A stretch of DNA of 64,000 nucleotides from an uncultured Bulleidia sp. (GTDB taxonomy: Bacteria > Bacillota_I > Bacilli_A > Erysipelotrichales > Erysipelotrichaceae). Both the position numbers and the translations under genes were made by a program. Positions within the stretch are counted from its first letter, which is position 1, and every line of letters starts with the position of its first letter. Positions 51,968-59,591 of the stretch are shown piece after piece. The stretch lies in assembly GCA_947087645.1 (NCBI GenBank), contig CAMUDN010000002.1, positions 134,164 to 198,163 on the forward strand. Reading direction: 5' to 3'. The notes under the pieces are model-generated. The model was not told the DNA's origin and made no database searches. It saw nothing but the letters and a program-made list of their open reading frames with translations.

Positions 51968-52888
51968 ATGAAAAAGAAAGAATTTTCAAGTATTTATAAG
52001 ACCTGCTTATTAGCTGCCTTATGTGCAATCTGTGGTTTAGTTTTAGCGATTATTAATGAAATTACAGCACCAAAAATTGCGGAAAATGCAATTGCTGCTG
52101 TTAAATCTAATTTAGAAGAAATTTTTCCGCATGGTACTTTTAAAGATGTAAGTGAGCAATATAAGACGAAAGATAAAAAAGGATATGTAACGGCAGTTTA
52201 TGAAGCAAAAGATAAAGGATTAGCATTTACTTTATCTGTACCAGGATATAATGCAGATGGCTTTACTTTTATTCTAGGTTTTAATAATGACGGCAGTGTT
52301 GCTGGTTATGGTGCACTTGAACAAAATGAAACAAAAGGTAAAGGTTCAAAAGCATTTGATAAAGATTATGTTGATAAAGTTAAAAAATTAACTTCGAAGG
52401 ATACAGTTGAATTAATATCAGGAGCAACTGTAACAACGACTGGTGTAAGTGAAGGATTTGATGCAGCAAAAGCTATTTTTAATGAAATAAAAGGTATTAG
52501 CTATGATCCAAATGCTAAAGCTAAACCGAAAGAAAAACCAAAGGCAAAGGCATTGAAAGATGAAGATTTCAGTTCTAATGCAGCCAGTTGTAGTGTAAAG
52601 AGTAAAGATGGAACAACGATCATATATAGTTGTAAGGCAAAAGGTTTTGAGAATGAGTCAGCAGCAACGATAACAGTTGATACAAGTAATAAGACTGTCA
52701 AGAAAGTTGTTGTTGATAGTTTTGGTGATACTAAAGGAGTAGGTGATTTAGCGATCAGTGAAGAAGCCTTGAAACGTTATGCAGGTGTAAATGAACAAAG
52801 TAGTGTGGAAGTAGTTAGTGGAGCAACATTTACTTCAACAGGTATTAAAGCAATGGTTTATAAAGCCTTACAAATGACAGGAAAATAG
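51968..52888 (+). CDS. rnfG: RnfG with two FMN-binding domains, 306 aa
   Basis: Extracytoplasmic flavoprotein of Rnf, anchored by an N-terminal membrane helix (about residues 12-32). Domain 1 (about 50-175) is the standard RnfG FMN-binding domain, with ELISGATVTTTG and Thr154 as FMN carrier. After a Lys/Pro linker (KAKPKEKPKAKALKDED), a second FMN-binding domain (about 189-306) ends VVSGATFTSTG with Thr287. Standard RnfG proteins are ~180-210 aa with one domain. Domain 2 is nearly identical to the tail of RnfD, at the DNA level too (52532-52892). Ribosome binding site AGGAGG is itself the end of repeat copy 1. Confidence 0.95.
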   Translation: MKKKEFSSIYKTCLLAALCAICGLVLAIINEITAPKIAENAIAAVKSNLEEIFPHGTFKDVSEQYKTKDKKGYVTAVYEAKDKGLAFTLSVPGYNADGFTFILGFNNDGSVAGYGALEQNETKGKGSKAFDKDYVDKVKKLTSKDTVELISGATVTTTGVSEGFDAAKAIFNEIKGISYDPNAKAKPKEKPKAKALKDEDFSSNAASCSVKSKDGTTIIYSCKAKGFENESAATITVDTSNKTVKKVVVDSFGDTKGVGDLAISEEALKRYAGVNEQSSVEVVSGATFTSTGIKAMVYKALQMTGK

Positions 52889-52892
52889 GAGG
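52532..52892 (+). repeat. 361-bp duplication, copy 2 (end of rnfG)
   Basis: Second copy of 51603-51963, with three substitutions. It covers the linker, the complete second FMN-binding domain, the stop codon and the GGAGG that serves the next gene (rnfE). Confidence 0.95.
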
Positions 52893-52899
52893 TAATAAC

Positions 52900-53556
52900 A
52901 TGAATGAAAAAACAACTCATAAGAAGGGATATTTTTCACGTTTAGTGGCAGAAAATCCTGTCTTTAGTATGTATTTAGGTATTTGTTCTACTTTAGCTAT
53001 TTCAACCACTTTAAATAATGCGATTGGTATGGGATTTGGTGTTATATTTGTTCTTGTTTTATCTAATTTATTAGTATCATTAGTTCGTTATATTACGCCA
53101 GAAGATATTCATATTCCAGTATATATTACAATTATTGCTACTTTAGTAACGATTGTATCAATGTTAATGCATGCTTTTACACCAAGTTTATTTACAGCAT
53201 TAGGAGCTTTTCTTGATTTAATTACAGTTAATTGTATTATTTTAGGACGAGCTGAAGCATTTGCATGTAAAAATAATTGTTTATCATCAATTAAAGATGG
53301 TTTTCAAATGGGTTTAGCTTATACTTTTTCTCTTTGTGTCATGGCTCTAATTAGACAGATTATTGGTACTGGTTCTTTAGCATTTGCTAATCCATTTAAT
53401 GATCAAATTATTTTTAATTTAAGAATTATCCCAAGTGGTTATGAAATACCACTATTTACTGAACAATTTGGTGCATTTATTACTTTTGCATGTTTAGCTG
53501 CTTTAGTAGCATCATATAAGAATAAACAAGCTGTTTTAGCAAAGAGAGGTAAATAA
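52900..53556 (+). CDS. rnfE: Rnf complex subunit RnfE, 218 aa
   Basis: Integral membrane subunit, paired with RnfA; together they hold an intramembrane Fe-S cluster. Six hydrophobic helices are present. The conserved cysteines lie in LGICSTLAISTTL near residue 26 and in DLITVNCIILGRAEAFA near residue 110, one in each half of the protein. Ribosome binding site AGGAGG; the gap to rnfG is 11 bases. It is clearly the NqrD/RnfE member, with the VNCxxxGRAEAFA signature. Confidence 0.95.
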   Translation: MNEKTTHKKGYFSRLVAENPVFSMYLGICSTLAISTTLNNAIGMGFGVIFVLVLSNLLVSLVRYITPEDIHIPVYITIIATLVTIVSMLMHAFTPSLFTALGAFLDLITVNCIILGRAEAFACKNNCLSSIKDGFQMGLAYTFSLCVMALIRQIIGTGSLAFANPFNDQIIFNLRIIPSGYEIPLFTEQFGAFITFACLAALVASYKNKQAVLAKRGK

Positions 53557-53557
53557 T

Positions 53558-54130
53558 ATGGATCTATTTACGCTATTAATAGGTGGTTTATTAATTAATA
53601 ACATTATTTTGACAAAATTCTTAGGAATGTGTCCTTTCATGGGTGTTTCCACAAAATTGGAATCAGCTATGGGCATGGGAGTTGCCGTTATATTTGTTAT
53701 TTTTGGTTCATCAATGATTTCTTGGCTTATTTATCATTATGTTTTAGTGCCGGCACATATTGAATACATGGAGTTAATTACATTTATTTTATTGATTGCT
53801 GCTTTTGTACAATTTGTTGAATTGTTCATTAAGAAAAATGCACCTTCTTTATATAAAAATTTAGGAATATATCTACCTTTAATTACTACCAATTGTGCAG
53901 TATTATATGTTGCACAAGATAATATTACTAAAGGTTATGATTTGATCCATGCAATGGTTAATTCATTTGCTATTCCTGCTGGTTTTACTTTAATGTTACT
54001 GATATTTGCAACTATTAGAGCACGTTTACAACAAAATAATATTCCCAAGCCATTTCAAGGTAACCCGATAGCCATGATTGTTGCTGCTATAATGGCATTA
54101 GCTTTTTCGGCGTTAGCAGGTTTGGTGTAA
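53558..54130 (+). CDS. rnfA: Rnf complex subunit RnfA, 190 aa
   Basis: Integral membrane subunit, inverted-topology partner of RnfE (NqrE/RnfA family). Six helices. FLGMCPFMGVS near residue 21 and PLITTNCAVLYVA near residue 108 carry the two cluster-binding cysteines. Starts one base after rnfE and uses the GAGAGG inside its end. Length and order (E before A) are as in other Firmicutes rnf operons. Confidence 0.95.
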   Translation: MDLFTLLIGGLLINNIILTKFLGMCPFMGVSTKLESAMGMGVAVIFVIFGSSMISWLIYHYVLVPAHIEYMELITFILLIAAFVQFVELFIKKNAPSLYKNLGIYLPLITTNCAVLYVAQDNITKGYDLIHAMVNSFAIPAGFTLMLLIFATIRARLQQNNIPKPFQGNPIAMIVAAIMALAFSALAGLV

Positions 54131-54134
54131 TAAT

Positions 54135-54317
54135 ATGTTGTTAGCAATAATTATTATTTTGTTTTTACTCGCCTTAAATATTATATTGTTACGTAAAAAT
54201 GCTTCGGTACCTATTCCGGCTGGTTGTGAAAGTTTAAAACCTGATTGTGAAATGTGTGGTCAATTTGATTGTTCATTAAAACATCATCATTTAGAAAAGA
54301 AAGAGAAGGAAGATTAG
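54135..54317 (+). CDS. Small membrane protein with four cysteines inside the rnf operon, 60 aa
   Basis: I do not recognise a named family. One membrane helix (residues 2-19) is followed by a soluble tail with Cys31, Cys38, Cys41 and Cys46, then HHH (50-52) and an acidic/basic end. The spacing C-x6-C-x2-C-x4-C is similar to, but not the same as, the Fe-S motif of RnfB next to it. It lies four bases after rnfA and two before rnfB, in an otherwise tightly packed operon, so it is probably expressed with the complex. It could bind an Fe-S cluster or metal and serve Rnf. That is inference. Confidence 0.7.
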   Translation: MLLAIIIILFLLALNIILLRKNASVPIPAGCESLKPDCEMCGQFDCSLKHHHLEKKEKED

Positions 54318-54319
54318 TT

Positions 54320-54598
54320 ATGCAATATCTTTATCCAACATTATCAATGATTATTTTAGGAGCTGTTTTAGGAGCAATTTTAGCATTTGCTTCCAAGAAA
54401 TTTGCTATTGAAGTAGATGCTCGGGTGGCAGAAGTACGTGCTTTGTTACCGGGATATAATTGTGGTGCTTGTGGGACACCAGGTTGTGATGCCATGGCAC
54501 AAATGTTAGTTGATGGTGAAATTAGCATTGATCGTTGTCGTCCATCTAAGCCAAATCAAAAAGATGCTATCAAGAAATATTTAGCAGAACATAAATAA
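54320..54598 (+). CDS. rnfB: Minimal RnfB (membrane anchor plus one Fe-S domain), 92 aa
   Basis: RnfB normally takes electrons from ferredoxin. The N-terminal helix (about 5-25) and the [4Fe-4S] domain are present: CGACGTPGC gives Cys48, Cys51 and Cys56, and Cys73 in DRCRPSKP completes the set. The chain then ends. The ferredoxin-type domains with CxxCxxCxxxC repeats that make RnfB ~190 aa in proteobacteria and ~280-330 aa in clostridia are missing, and a terminator follows four bases later, so no split-off remainder is visible. I start at 54320 because MQYLYPTLSM begins the anchor; an earlier frame from 54269 overlaps the 60-aa gene. Confidence 0.88.
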   Translation: MQYLYPTLSMIILGAVLGAILAFASKKFAIEVDARVAEVRALLPGYNCGACGTPGCDAMAQMLVDGEISIDRCRPSKPNQKDAIKKYLAEHK

Positions 54599-54601
54599 AA
54601 G

Positions 54602-54632
54602 AAAGATATGCATAATAAATGCATATCTTTTT
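54602..54632 (+). terminator. Terminator of the rnf operon
   Basis: AAAGATATGCAT and ATGCATATCTTT form a perfect 12-bp stem with loop AATAA, followed by TTTT. Confidence 0.9.
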
Positions 54633-54660
54633 AAAATTAAGATATTAAAATTATAAAATA

Positions 54661-54686
54661 AAAAAAAGTTCTTCAATTGAAGAACA
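54661..54686 (-). terminator. Terminator after tRNA-His
   Basis: Minus strand GTTCTTCAATTGAAGAAC, an 18-base perfect palindrome, followed by eight T residues. Confidence 0.85.
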
Positions 54687-54692
54687 AACAAA

Positions 54693-54767
54693 GGCGATCG
54701 GCGAGACTCGAACTCGTGCATGCTGGAGCCACAATCCAGTGTGTTAACCAACTTCACCACGACCGCC
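54693..54767 (-). tRNA. tRNA-His (anticodon GTG)
   Basis: Minus-strand cloverleaf: acceptor GCGGTCG/CGATCGC with an extra 5' G (G-1) opposite discriminator C, the hallmark of tRNA-His; D-loop AGTTGGTTAA; anticodon stem CTGGA/TCCAG around TTGTGGC (anticodon GTG); T-loop GTTCGAGTC. CCA is not encoded, so 3' processing and CCA addition are needed. Confidence 0.96.
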
Positions 54768-54809
54768 ATTTGCTAGAACATTCTATCATACAGAGAGGAT
54801 GAGTTCAAG

Positions 54810-55508
54810 ATGAAAGATAAATTTTCTTATACTATTGCAAATGAAGAATATCATGTTCAAGTACAAGTTAGAAAAAATAAAAATATATATTTGAAAATAA
54901 TTGGTGATCATGAATTGATGATAACCGTTCCAAAGTATATCAATATGGTACAAATTTTACAATTTCTAAAGATGAAAGAAACGTGGATTAAGAAACACCC
55001 ATATATCTGTAAGGAAGAAAAAATAATATCAATTAATGATAAATATTTAGTTATATTTGGTGAGAAAAGACCTTTTGTTTTAAAACAAGCAGAAAGAAGA
55101 ATGATTTTACCAAAACAAGATGGTTTTGAAATTTATTTACCACAATTAATACAAAAAGAGTTTGATTTAGTATTAAATAATTTTTACCAATATCGTATTT
55201 TGACAGAAGTTATATATTTACGTAAAAAATATGATTTTATGATAAATGGATACTCAAAACCTACTTTTTATGTTTCAAAGATGAAAAGTAAATGGGGATC
55301 ATTTTCTTTACAAACAAATCGTATTCATTTAAATCAACAACTTATATTTTATCCATTAGCTACACTTGAAGCGGTTGTAGCTCATGAGTTTGCTCATATA
55401 TTAGTTCATAATCATAGTTTGCAATTTTATAAATTATTATTTTCATGGTTACCAGATTATAAAGATCGGATTGCTTGTTTAAAAAATTTTGAAAAAATGA
55501 TTAATTAA
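54810..55508 (+). CDS. YgjP/SprT-like M48-type zinc metallopeptidase family protein, 232 aa
   Basis: DUF45 (YgjP) family protein. The zinc-binding helix is VVAHEFAHILVHNHS near residue 190, and KMKSKWGSFSLQTNRIHLN (about residues 163-181) is the family's conserved WGS block just before it. The N-terminal half is a beta-rich domain (YHVQVQVRKNKNIYLKI). Members occur with restriction systems or alone and the natural substrate is unknown. No signal peptide, so cytoplasmic. Start at 54810; the upstream AGAGAGG is placed a little far but usable. Monocistronic. Confidence 0.85.
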   Translation: MKDKFSYTIANEEYHVQVQVRKNKNIYLKIIGDHELMITVPKYINMVQILQFLKMKETWIKKHPYICKEEKIISINDKYLVIFGEKRPFVLKQAERRMILPKQDGFEIYLPQLIQKEFDLVLNNFYQYRILTEVIYLRKKYDFMINGYSKPTFYVSKMKSKWGSFSLQTNRIHLNQQLIFYPLATLEAVVAHEFAHILVHNHSLQFYKLLFSWLPDYKDRIACLKNFEKMIN

Positions 55509-55583
55509 AGTAAGTTAAATGACATCAAATTTAATAGTAGATCATAAAGATAGAGAAAATTATCAAAATAAATAAAATATTTA

Positions 55584-55765
55584 TTGTCTTGTTTATAAAT
55601 ACTGATAAAATAAAGATAGAAGAAGGCCAAAGGATGGTGACCTATGATAATAGTTGTTTTAGAGACAAATATAAAGGTAGATAATTTAGAAGGGTGGCTT
55701 TCCGGTTTTGGCAAAAATGTGAGTATGTGTTTTAAAGTGGGCTAAATTAACTAGTCCACTTTTTC
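55584..55765 (+). other. Possible short transcript with promoter, 33-codon ORF and terminator
   Basis: The 290-base gap 55509-55797 is not empty. A promoter-like pair TTGTCT (55584-55589) and TAAAAT (55606-55611), spacer 16, is followed by an ORF of 33 codons at 55644-55745 (starts MIIVVLETNI) with AAAGGATGG upstream. A hairpin with arms AAAGTGG and CCACTTT then ends in TTTTT (55734-55765). It could be a small protein gene or a ~150-base RNA. Confidence 0.4.
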
Positions 55766-55797
55766 TATACTCGTTTGAGACAAGGAGGTAGAAAAAA

Positions 55798-56466
55798 ATG
55801 GATCAGACAAATTTAGAATTCTTCAATGCAGCAGCAAGTGGTGATTTTGCTAAAGTATGTTCAGCTGTTATTAAAGGAGCAGATGTTAATGTCGTTAATG
55901 GTGATGGTCGGACAGCTTTAATGCGTAGTGCTAAAAGAGGATATGTGGAAATTGTTCGCTATTTACTAGATCATGGAGCTAAAGTTGATATGCGTGATCG
56001 TAATAATAAAACAGCTATTATGGGAGCCGCAAAAAAGGGTCATTTAGCAATTGTTCGTTTATTGGAACATGCTGGTGCAGATGTTAATGCACATGATAAT
56101 AAAGGTCGTAGTGCATTAGCTAGAGCAGCTTTGTTAGGACAACTAGAAACAGTTGAGTATTTAGTAGCTAAAGGAGCTGATATTAATGCTTATGACTTAA
56201 TGGGACGAACAGCACTGATGGAAGCAGTTAATTCATATAGTATGGATGTGGTAGAATTTTTAGTTAAGCATGGAGCAAATGTTAATCAGACTGATCATCA
56301 AGGTTGTACAGCTTTGATGCGAGCAGCGTATACAGGTATTCCAAGTTTAGTGCAAACTTTACTTCATTTAGGAGCTGATCGTACAATTCGTGATCATAAT
56401 GATAAATTAGCGATACATTATGTTCGTAAAGAATGTTTTGAAGACTTGAAAGGTATTTTGGCCTAG
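55798..56466 (+). CDS. Ankyrin-repeat protein, 222 aa
   Basis: Built almost wholly of ankyrin repeats, about six of 33 residues, each with the GxTALMxAA and IVxxLLxxGA pattern (for example GRTALMRSAKRGYVEIVRYL, then NKTAIMGAAKKGHLAIVRLL). No signal peptide or membrane segment, so cytoplasmic and probably a protein-binding scaffold. The ribosome binding site AAGGAGG is strong. Thirteen bases separate it from the EF-G paralogue gene, in the same direction and without a terminator, so the two form an operon. The binding partner is unknown; the EF-G paralogue is one candidate. Confidence 0.9.
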   Translation: MDQTNLEFFNAAASGDFAKVCSAVIKGADVNVVNGDGRTALMRSAKRGYVEIVRYLLDHGAKVDMRDRNNKTAIMGAAKKGHLAIVRLLEHAGADVNAHDNKGRSALARAALLGQLETVEYLVAKGADINAYDLMGRTALMEAVNSYSMDVVEFLVKHGANVNQTDHQGCTALMRAAYTGIPSLVQTLLHLGADRTIRDHNDKLAIHYVRKECFEDLKGILA

Positions 56467-56478
56467 GAGGATAAAAAC

Positions 56479-58554
56479 ATGCAATTTAAAGATTATAAAG
56501 CAAGTGATGTACGTAATGTTGTTGTTTTGGGTCATGCTAATGCCGGTAAATCATCTTTAATTGAAGCGGCTTTATATTATACAAAAGCAATTGAAAAATA
56601 TGGTTGTAATAATGATGGTACAAGTGCTTTAAATTATGATATAGAAGAAGGTAAACGACGGACTTCGGTTTATTGCCATATTGCACCTGTATTGTGGAAA
56701 GAAAAAAAGATTAATTTTATTGATACACCCGGTTATCTTGATTATCAAGGTGAACAGGTAACAGGTATTCGAGTTGGCGATAATGCATTAATTATTGTTG
56801 ATGCAAAAGAAAGTATAAAATCAGGAACGATTAGAGCTTTTAAACTGGCAATGAAAGAAAAAAAATTACCAACTATTTTTTTCATTAATAAATTAGATGA
56901 TGAACAAGCTGACTTTCAAAAGCGTTATGAGGAATTAAGAAAACAATTCGGCAAATCAGTTATTTTATTTGAACAGCCAATTATTAAAGAACGTAAAGTT
57001 TTAGGCTCAATAAATATTTTAAGACGTAAGGCATGGTACTATGATCATCCTGAAAAGCCATCGGAAGTACCCGAAGATTTACAAGCAATTGTTGAAGAGC
57101 GTTATAATGAAATAGCGGAAGCTATTGCCATGGGTGATGATGATTTAATGGAAAAATTCTTTTCTGGTGAACCATTTGATGAGCATGAGCTAGCTAAAGG
57201 TTTACGTATCGGTATTCGCTCAGGTGAAATTATACCTGTGTATTGTGGTAGTGCTGATAAGCAAACAGGAATTGAACGTTTATTAGATTTAATTACAGAA
57301 TATTTTCCAAGTTATGCTGAAAAAGGTAGTGTAGAAGTAAAAGATACAAAAGGTCAACCAATTTTATTAGAAACAAATGAGAATGAGTCTTTAAGTGCCT
57401 TTATTTTTAAAACAATTATAGACCCATATGTAGGTAAAATTTCTTATTTAAAAGTAATGAGTGGTGTTTTAAATAGTGATTCACAAGTTTATAATGTACA
57501 AAAAGATTTTACAGAAAAAATTGGTCAAGTTTATGTTTTAAATGGTAAATATCAAATTGGAGTTGGTAAACTATTTACTGGTGATATTGGTGCTGTTGTT
57601 AAGTTGCAGAAAAGTGAGACAGGTGATACATTATCAACTTTAGCTAAAGAAGTTATTTATGATCAAATTAATTATCCAAAACCTATGCTTGGTTATGCGA
57701 TTAATCCAAAAACCAAAGCAGATGAAGATAAACTATCAACGGGAATGCATAATTTAATGTTAGAAGATCCAACGATCCAGTTTATAAATAATGATGAAAC
57801 ACATCAACAAATATTATATGGTCTAGGTGATCAACATATTGATTTGATTTTAAGTAAATTAAAAACAAAATATAAAGTACAAGTAGCAACTTCTGTGCCA
57901 ATTGTTCAATATCGTGAAACTATAACGCAAAAAGCTCAAGCACAAGGACGCTATAAGAAACAAAATGGTGGTGCTGGTCAATTTGGTGATGTATGGATTC
58001 GTTTTGAACCTTGTGATAGTGAAGATATGGAATTTGCAGAAGAAGTTTTTGGTGGGGCTGTACCTAAACAATTCTTTGGTCCAACAGAAGTAGGCTTAAG
58101 AGAAGCAATGAAAAAAGGTCCATTAGCTGCTTATAAAGTGGTCGGTGTTAAAGCTATATTATATGATGGATCATATCATCCGGTAGATTCTAAAGAAAAT
58201 GCATTTAAAGAAGCTGCCCGCTTAGCTGTTTTAAATGGTTTACCTAAAGCTAAGCCAGTATTATTAGAACCAATAGGTAAAGCAGTAGTAACTATCCCTG
58301 AAGAGTATACTGGAACTATTATGGGTGATTTTACCAAACGGCGTGGTATTATTACGGATATGACATTGAATGAAGATGGTGAACAGGTAATACATGCGGA
58401 AGTACCAATGGCTGAAATGTTAACATATGCTAATGAATTACGCTCGATGAGCCAAGGTGTTGGTACTTATGTTTTATGCTTTGATCGTTATGAAAAAGCA
58501 CCTCATGAAGTGGCTGAAAAAGTTATTGCTGAACGTAAAGAATTACTTAAGTAA
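56479..58554 (+). CDS. Elongation factor G paralogue (EF-G-like GTPase), 691 aa
   Basis: Translational GTPase of the EF-G fold but not the canonical FusA. G1 is GHANAGKSSL (residues 18-27), where FusA has AHxDAGKTT. The switch I region reads EEGKRRTSVYCHI in place of the ERGITI type. G3 DTPGYLDY and G4 NKLDD are intact, so it should bind and probably hydrolyse GTP. Domain IV and V sequences follow (GGAGQFGDVWIRFEP, then RRGIITDM). It resembles the EF-G-2-like group whose role in translation is unsettled; Tet(M)-type ribosome protection proteins are another relation. No str operon genes are nearby. Co-transcribed with the ankyrin gene. Confidence 0.9.
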   Translation: MQFKDYKASDVRNVVVLGHANAGKSSLIEAALYYTKAIEKYGCNNDGTSALNYDIEEGKRRTSVYCHIAPVLWKEKKINFIDTPGYLDYQGEQVTGIRVGDNALIIVDAKESIKSGTIRAFKLAMKEKKLPTIFFINKLDDEQADFQKRYEELRKQFGKSVILFEQPIIKERKVLGSINILRRKAWYYDHPEKPSEVPEDLQAIVEERYNEIAEAIAMGDDDLMEKFFSGEPFDEHELAKGLRIGIRSGEIIPVYCGSADKQTGIERLLDLITEYFPSYAEKGSVEVKDTKGQPILLETNENESLSAFIFKTIIDPYVGKISYLKVMSGVLNSDSQVYNVQKDFTEKIGQVYVLNGKYQIGVGKLFTGDIGAVVKLQKSETGDTLSTLAKEVIYDQINYPKPMLGYAINPKTKADEDKLSTGMHNLMLEDPTIQFINNDETHQQILYGLGDQHIDLILSKLKTKYKVQVATSVPIVQYRETITQKAQAQGRYKKQNGGAGQFGDVWIRFEPCDSEDMEFAEEVFGGAVPKQFFGPTEVGLREAMKKGPLAAYKVVGVKAILYDGSYHPVDSKENAFKEAARLAVLNGLPKAKPVLLEPIGKAVVTIPEEYTGTIMGDFTKRRGIITDMTLNEDGEQVIHAEVPMAEMLTYANELRSMSQGVGTYVLCFDRYEKAPHEVAEKVIAERKELLK

Positions 58555-58571
58555 CATAAAATGAATAAATG

Positions 58572-58618
58572 AAATGAAGTCGGAAAAGTAAATGTTAACT
58601 TTCAGACTTCATTTTTAT
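58572..58618. terminator. Bidirectional terminator after the EF-G paralogue gene
   Basis: AAATGAAGTC and GACTTCATTT with inner arms GAAAAGT and AACTTTC, followed by TTTTATTTT. The convergent HAD gene ends in it. Confidence 0.8.
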
Positions 58619-59265
58619 TTTATTAAATTAAGTATATTTTTATAATCTTTAATATATGTTTTGATACCATTTGGTTTTAAAGAGCGTAAAGTTGGAGTAT
58701 CTATACCAATAACATCAGCACCTGTTTTAAGAGCACTTTTAATACCATTTATAGAATCTTCAAAAATTAAATAAGGTTTTTTTAAATTCAGAATTTTAAT
58801 TGCTTGAGCATACATTTCTTCTTTATTTTTATACTGTCCATTATCATATACAATCATAGCTGGATCGATCCATTTTTTTAATTTAAAATGTGTAACATAG
58901 AAATCAATATTTTCTTTAATAGATGCAGAAGCAATAGTAAAAGGAATATTATTATTTTTTAGATAATTAAAGAAGTCAATAACCCCGTCAACTAGTTGAT
59001 ATTGTTTATTTTCACATACATACTGACGATAAAGAGCTTCTTTTTCTTGTGAAAGTTGTTGATATTTTTGATCACTATAAATATTATCAGTTAATTTTCT
59101 AAGTAATTCTTCATTAGCTAAGCCCCAATAGTTACGGACAATTGTTTCATATGTAATGGGTCCTTTATGTAACTTTTTAGCAATTGTATCCCATGCTTTA
59201 ACATGTAAATCAGTATCGAATAATAAAGTTCCGTTAAAATCAAAAATTATACCATTATATTTCAT
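58615..59265 (-). CDS. HAD-superfamily hydrolase, phosphoglucomutase-like, 216 aa
   Basis: HAD-IA hydrolase with the alpha-helical C1 cap, like beta-phosphoglucomutase and Gph-type phosphatases. Motif I FDFNGTLLFDT has the nucleophile Asp at residue 9 with Asn in place of the usual Asp+2 (DFNGT for DxDGT). Motif II TIASASIKE, motif III Lys in LKKPYL and motif IV FEDSINGIKSALKTG follow. The second Asp of motif I acts as acid/base in most family members, so its replacement by Asn may change or lower activity. Ribosome binding site GTGAGGT. Monocistronic. Confidence 0.85.
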   Translation of the reverse strand: MKYNGIIFDFNGTLLFDTDLHVKAWDTIAKKLHKGPITYETIVRNYWGLANEELLRKLTDNIYSDQKYQQLSQEKEALYRQYVCENKQYQLVDGVIDFFNYLKNNNIPFTIASASIKENIDFYVTHFKLKKWIDPAMIVYDNGQYKNKEEMYAQAIKILNLKKPYLIFEDSINGIKSALKTGADVIGIDTPTLRSLKPNGIKTYIKDYKNILNLIK

Positions 59266-59591
59266 TTTTACCTCACGATGATAGTTTGCACTAAATTGTA
59301 AATAATTTCAACATATAAAAATGAAGGATAATAAAGTCTAAAGAAAAAAATTATATACAATATTTATTATATAAATAATAAGTATATTTTATATAATAAA
59401 AAGACGCATGAATAGTCATTCATGTGAACAATTGTAGCTATAAAAAGCTAGATTTTATCGGCATTTTTACGTTTTTTAGTAAAAAATAAATAAAAATGAT
59501 AAAAAGAGTTGACGTTGTAATAATAGATGAGTATATTTTCTATGTTGAAATACAATTTTACATCATTTCAATCGGAAAGAAGAGGGCTAAA
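59266..59591 (+). promoter_or_regulatory. Regulatory region of the metal ABC/histidine-triad operon
   Basis: A gap of ~325 bases. It contains a small perfect hairpin CATGAAT-AGTC-ATTCATG at 59407-59424, a promoter TTGACG (59509-59514) with 17-base spacer and TATATT (59532-59537), and in the leader an inverted repeat TTGAAAT (59545-59551)/ATTTCAA (59565-59571). One of the repeats may be a metal-regulator site; neither matches a Zur or AdcR box that I can recall with confidence. The first ~130 bases are plain AT-rich sequence. Confidence 0.5.
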
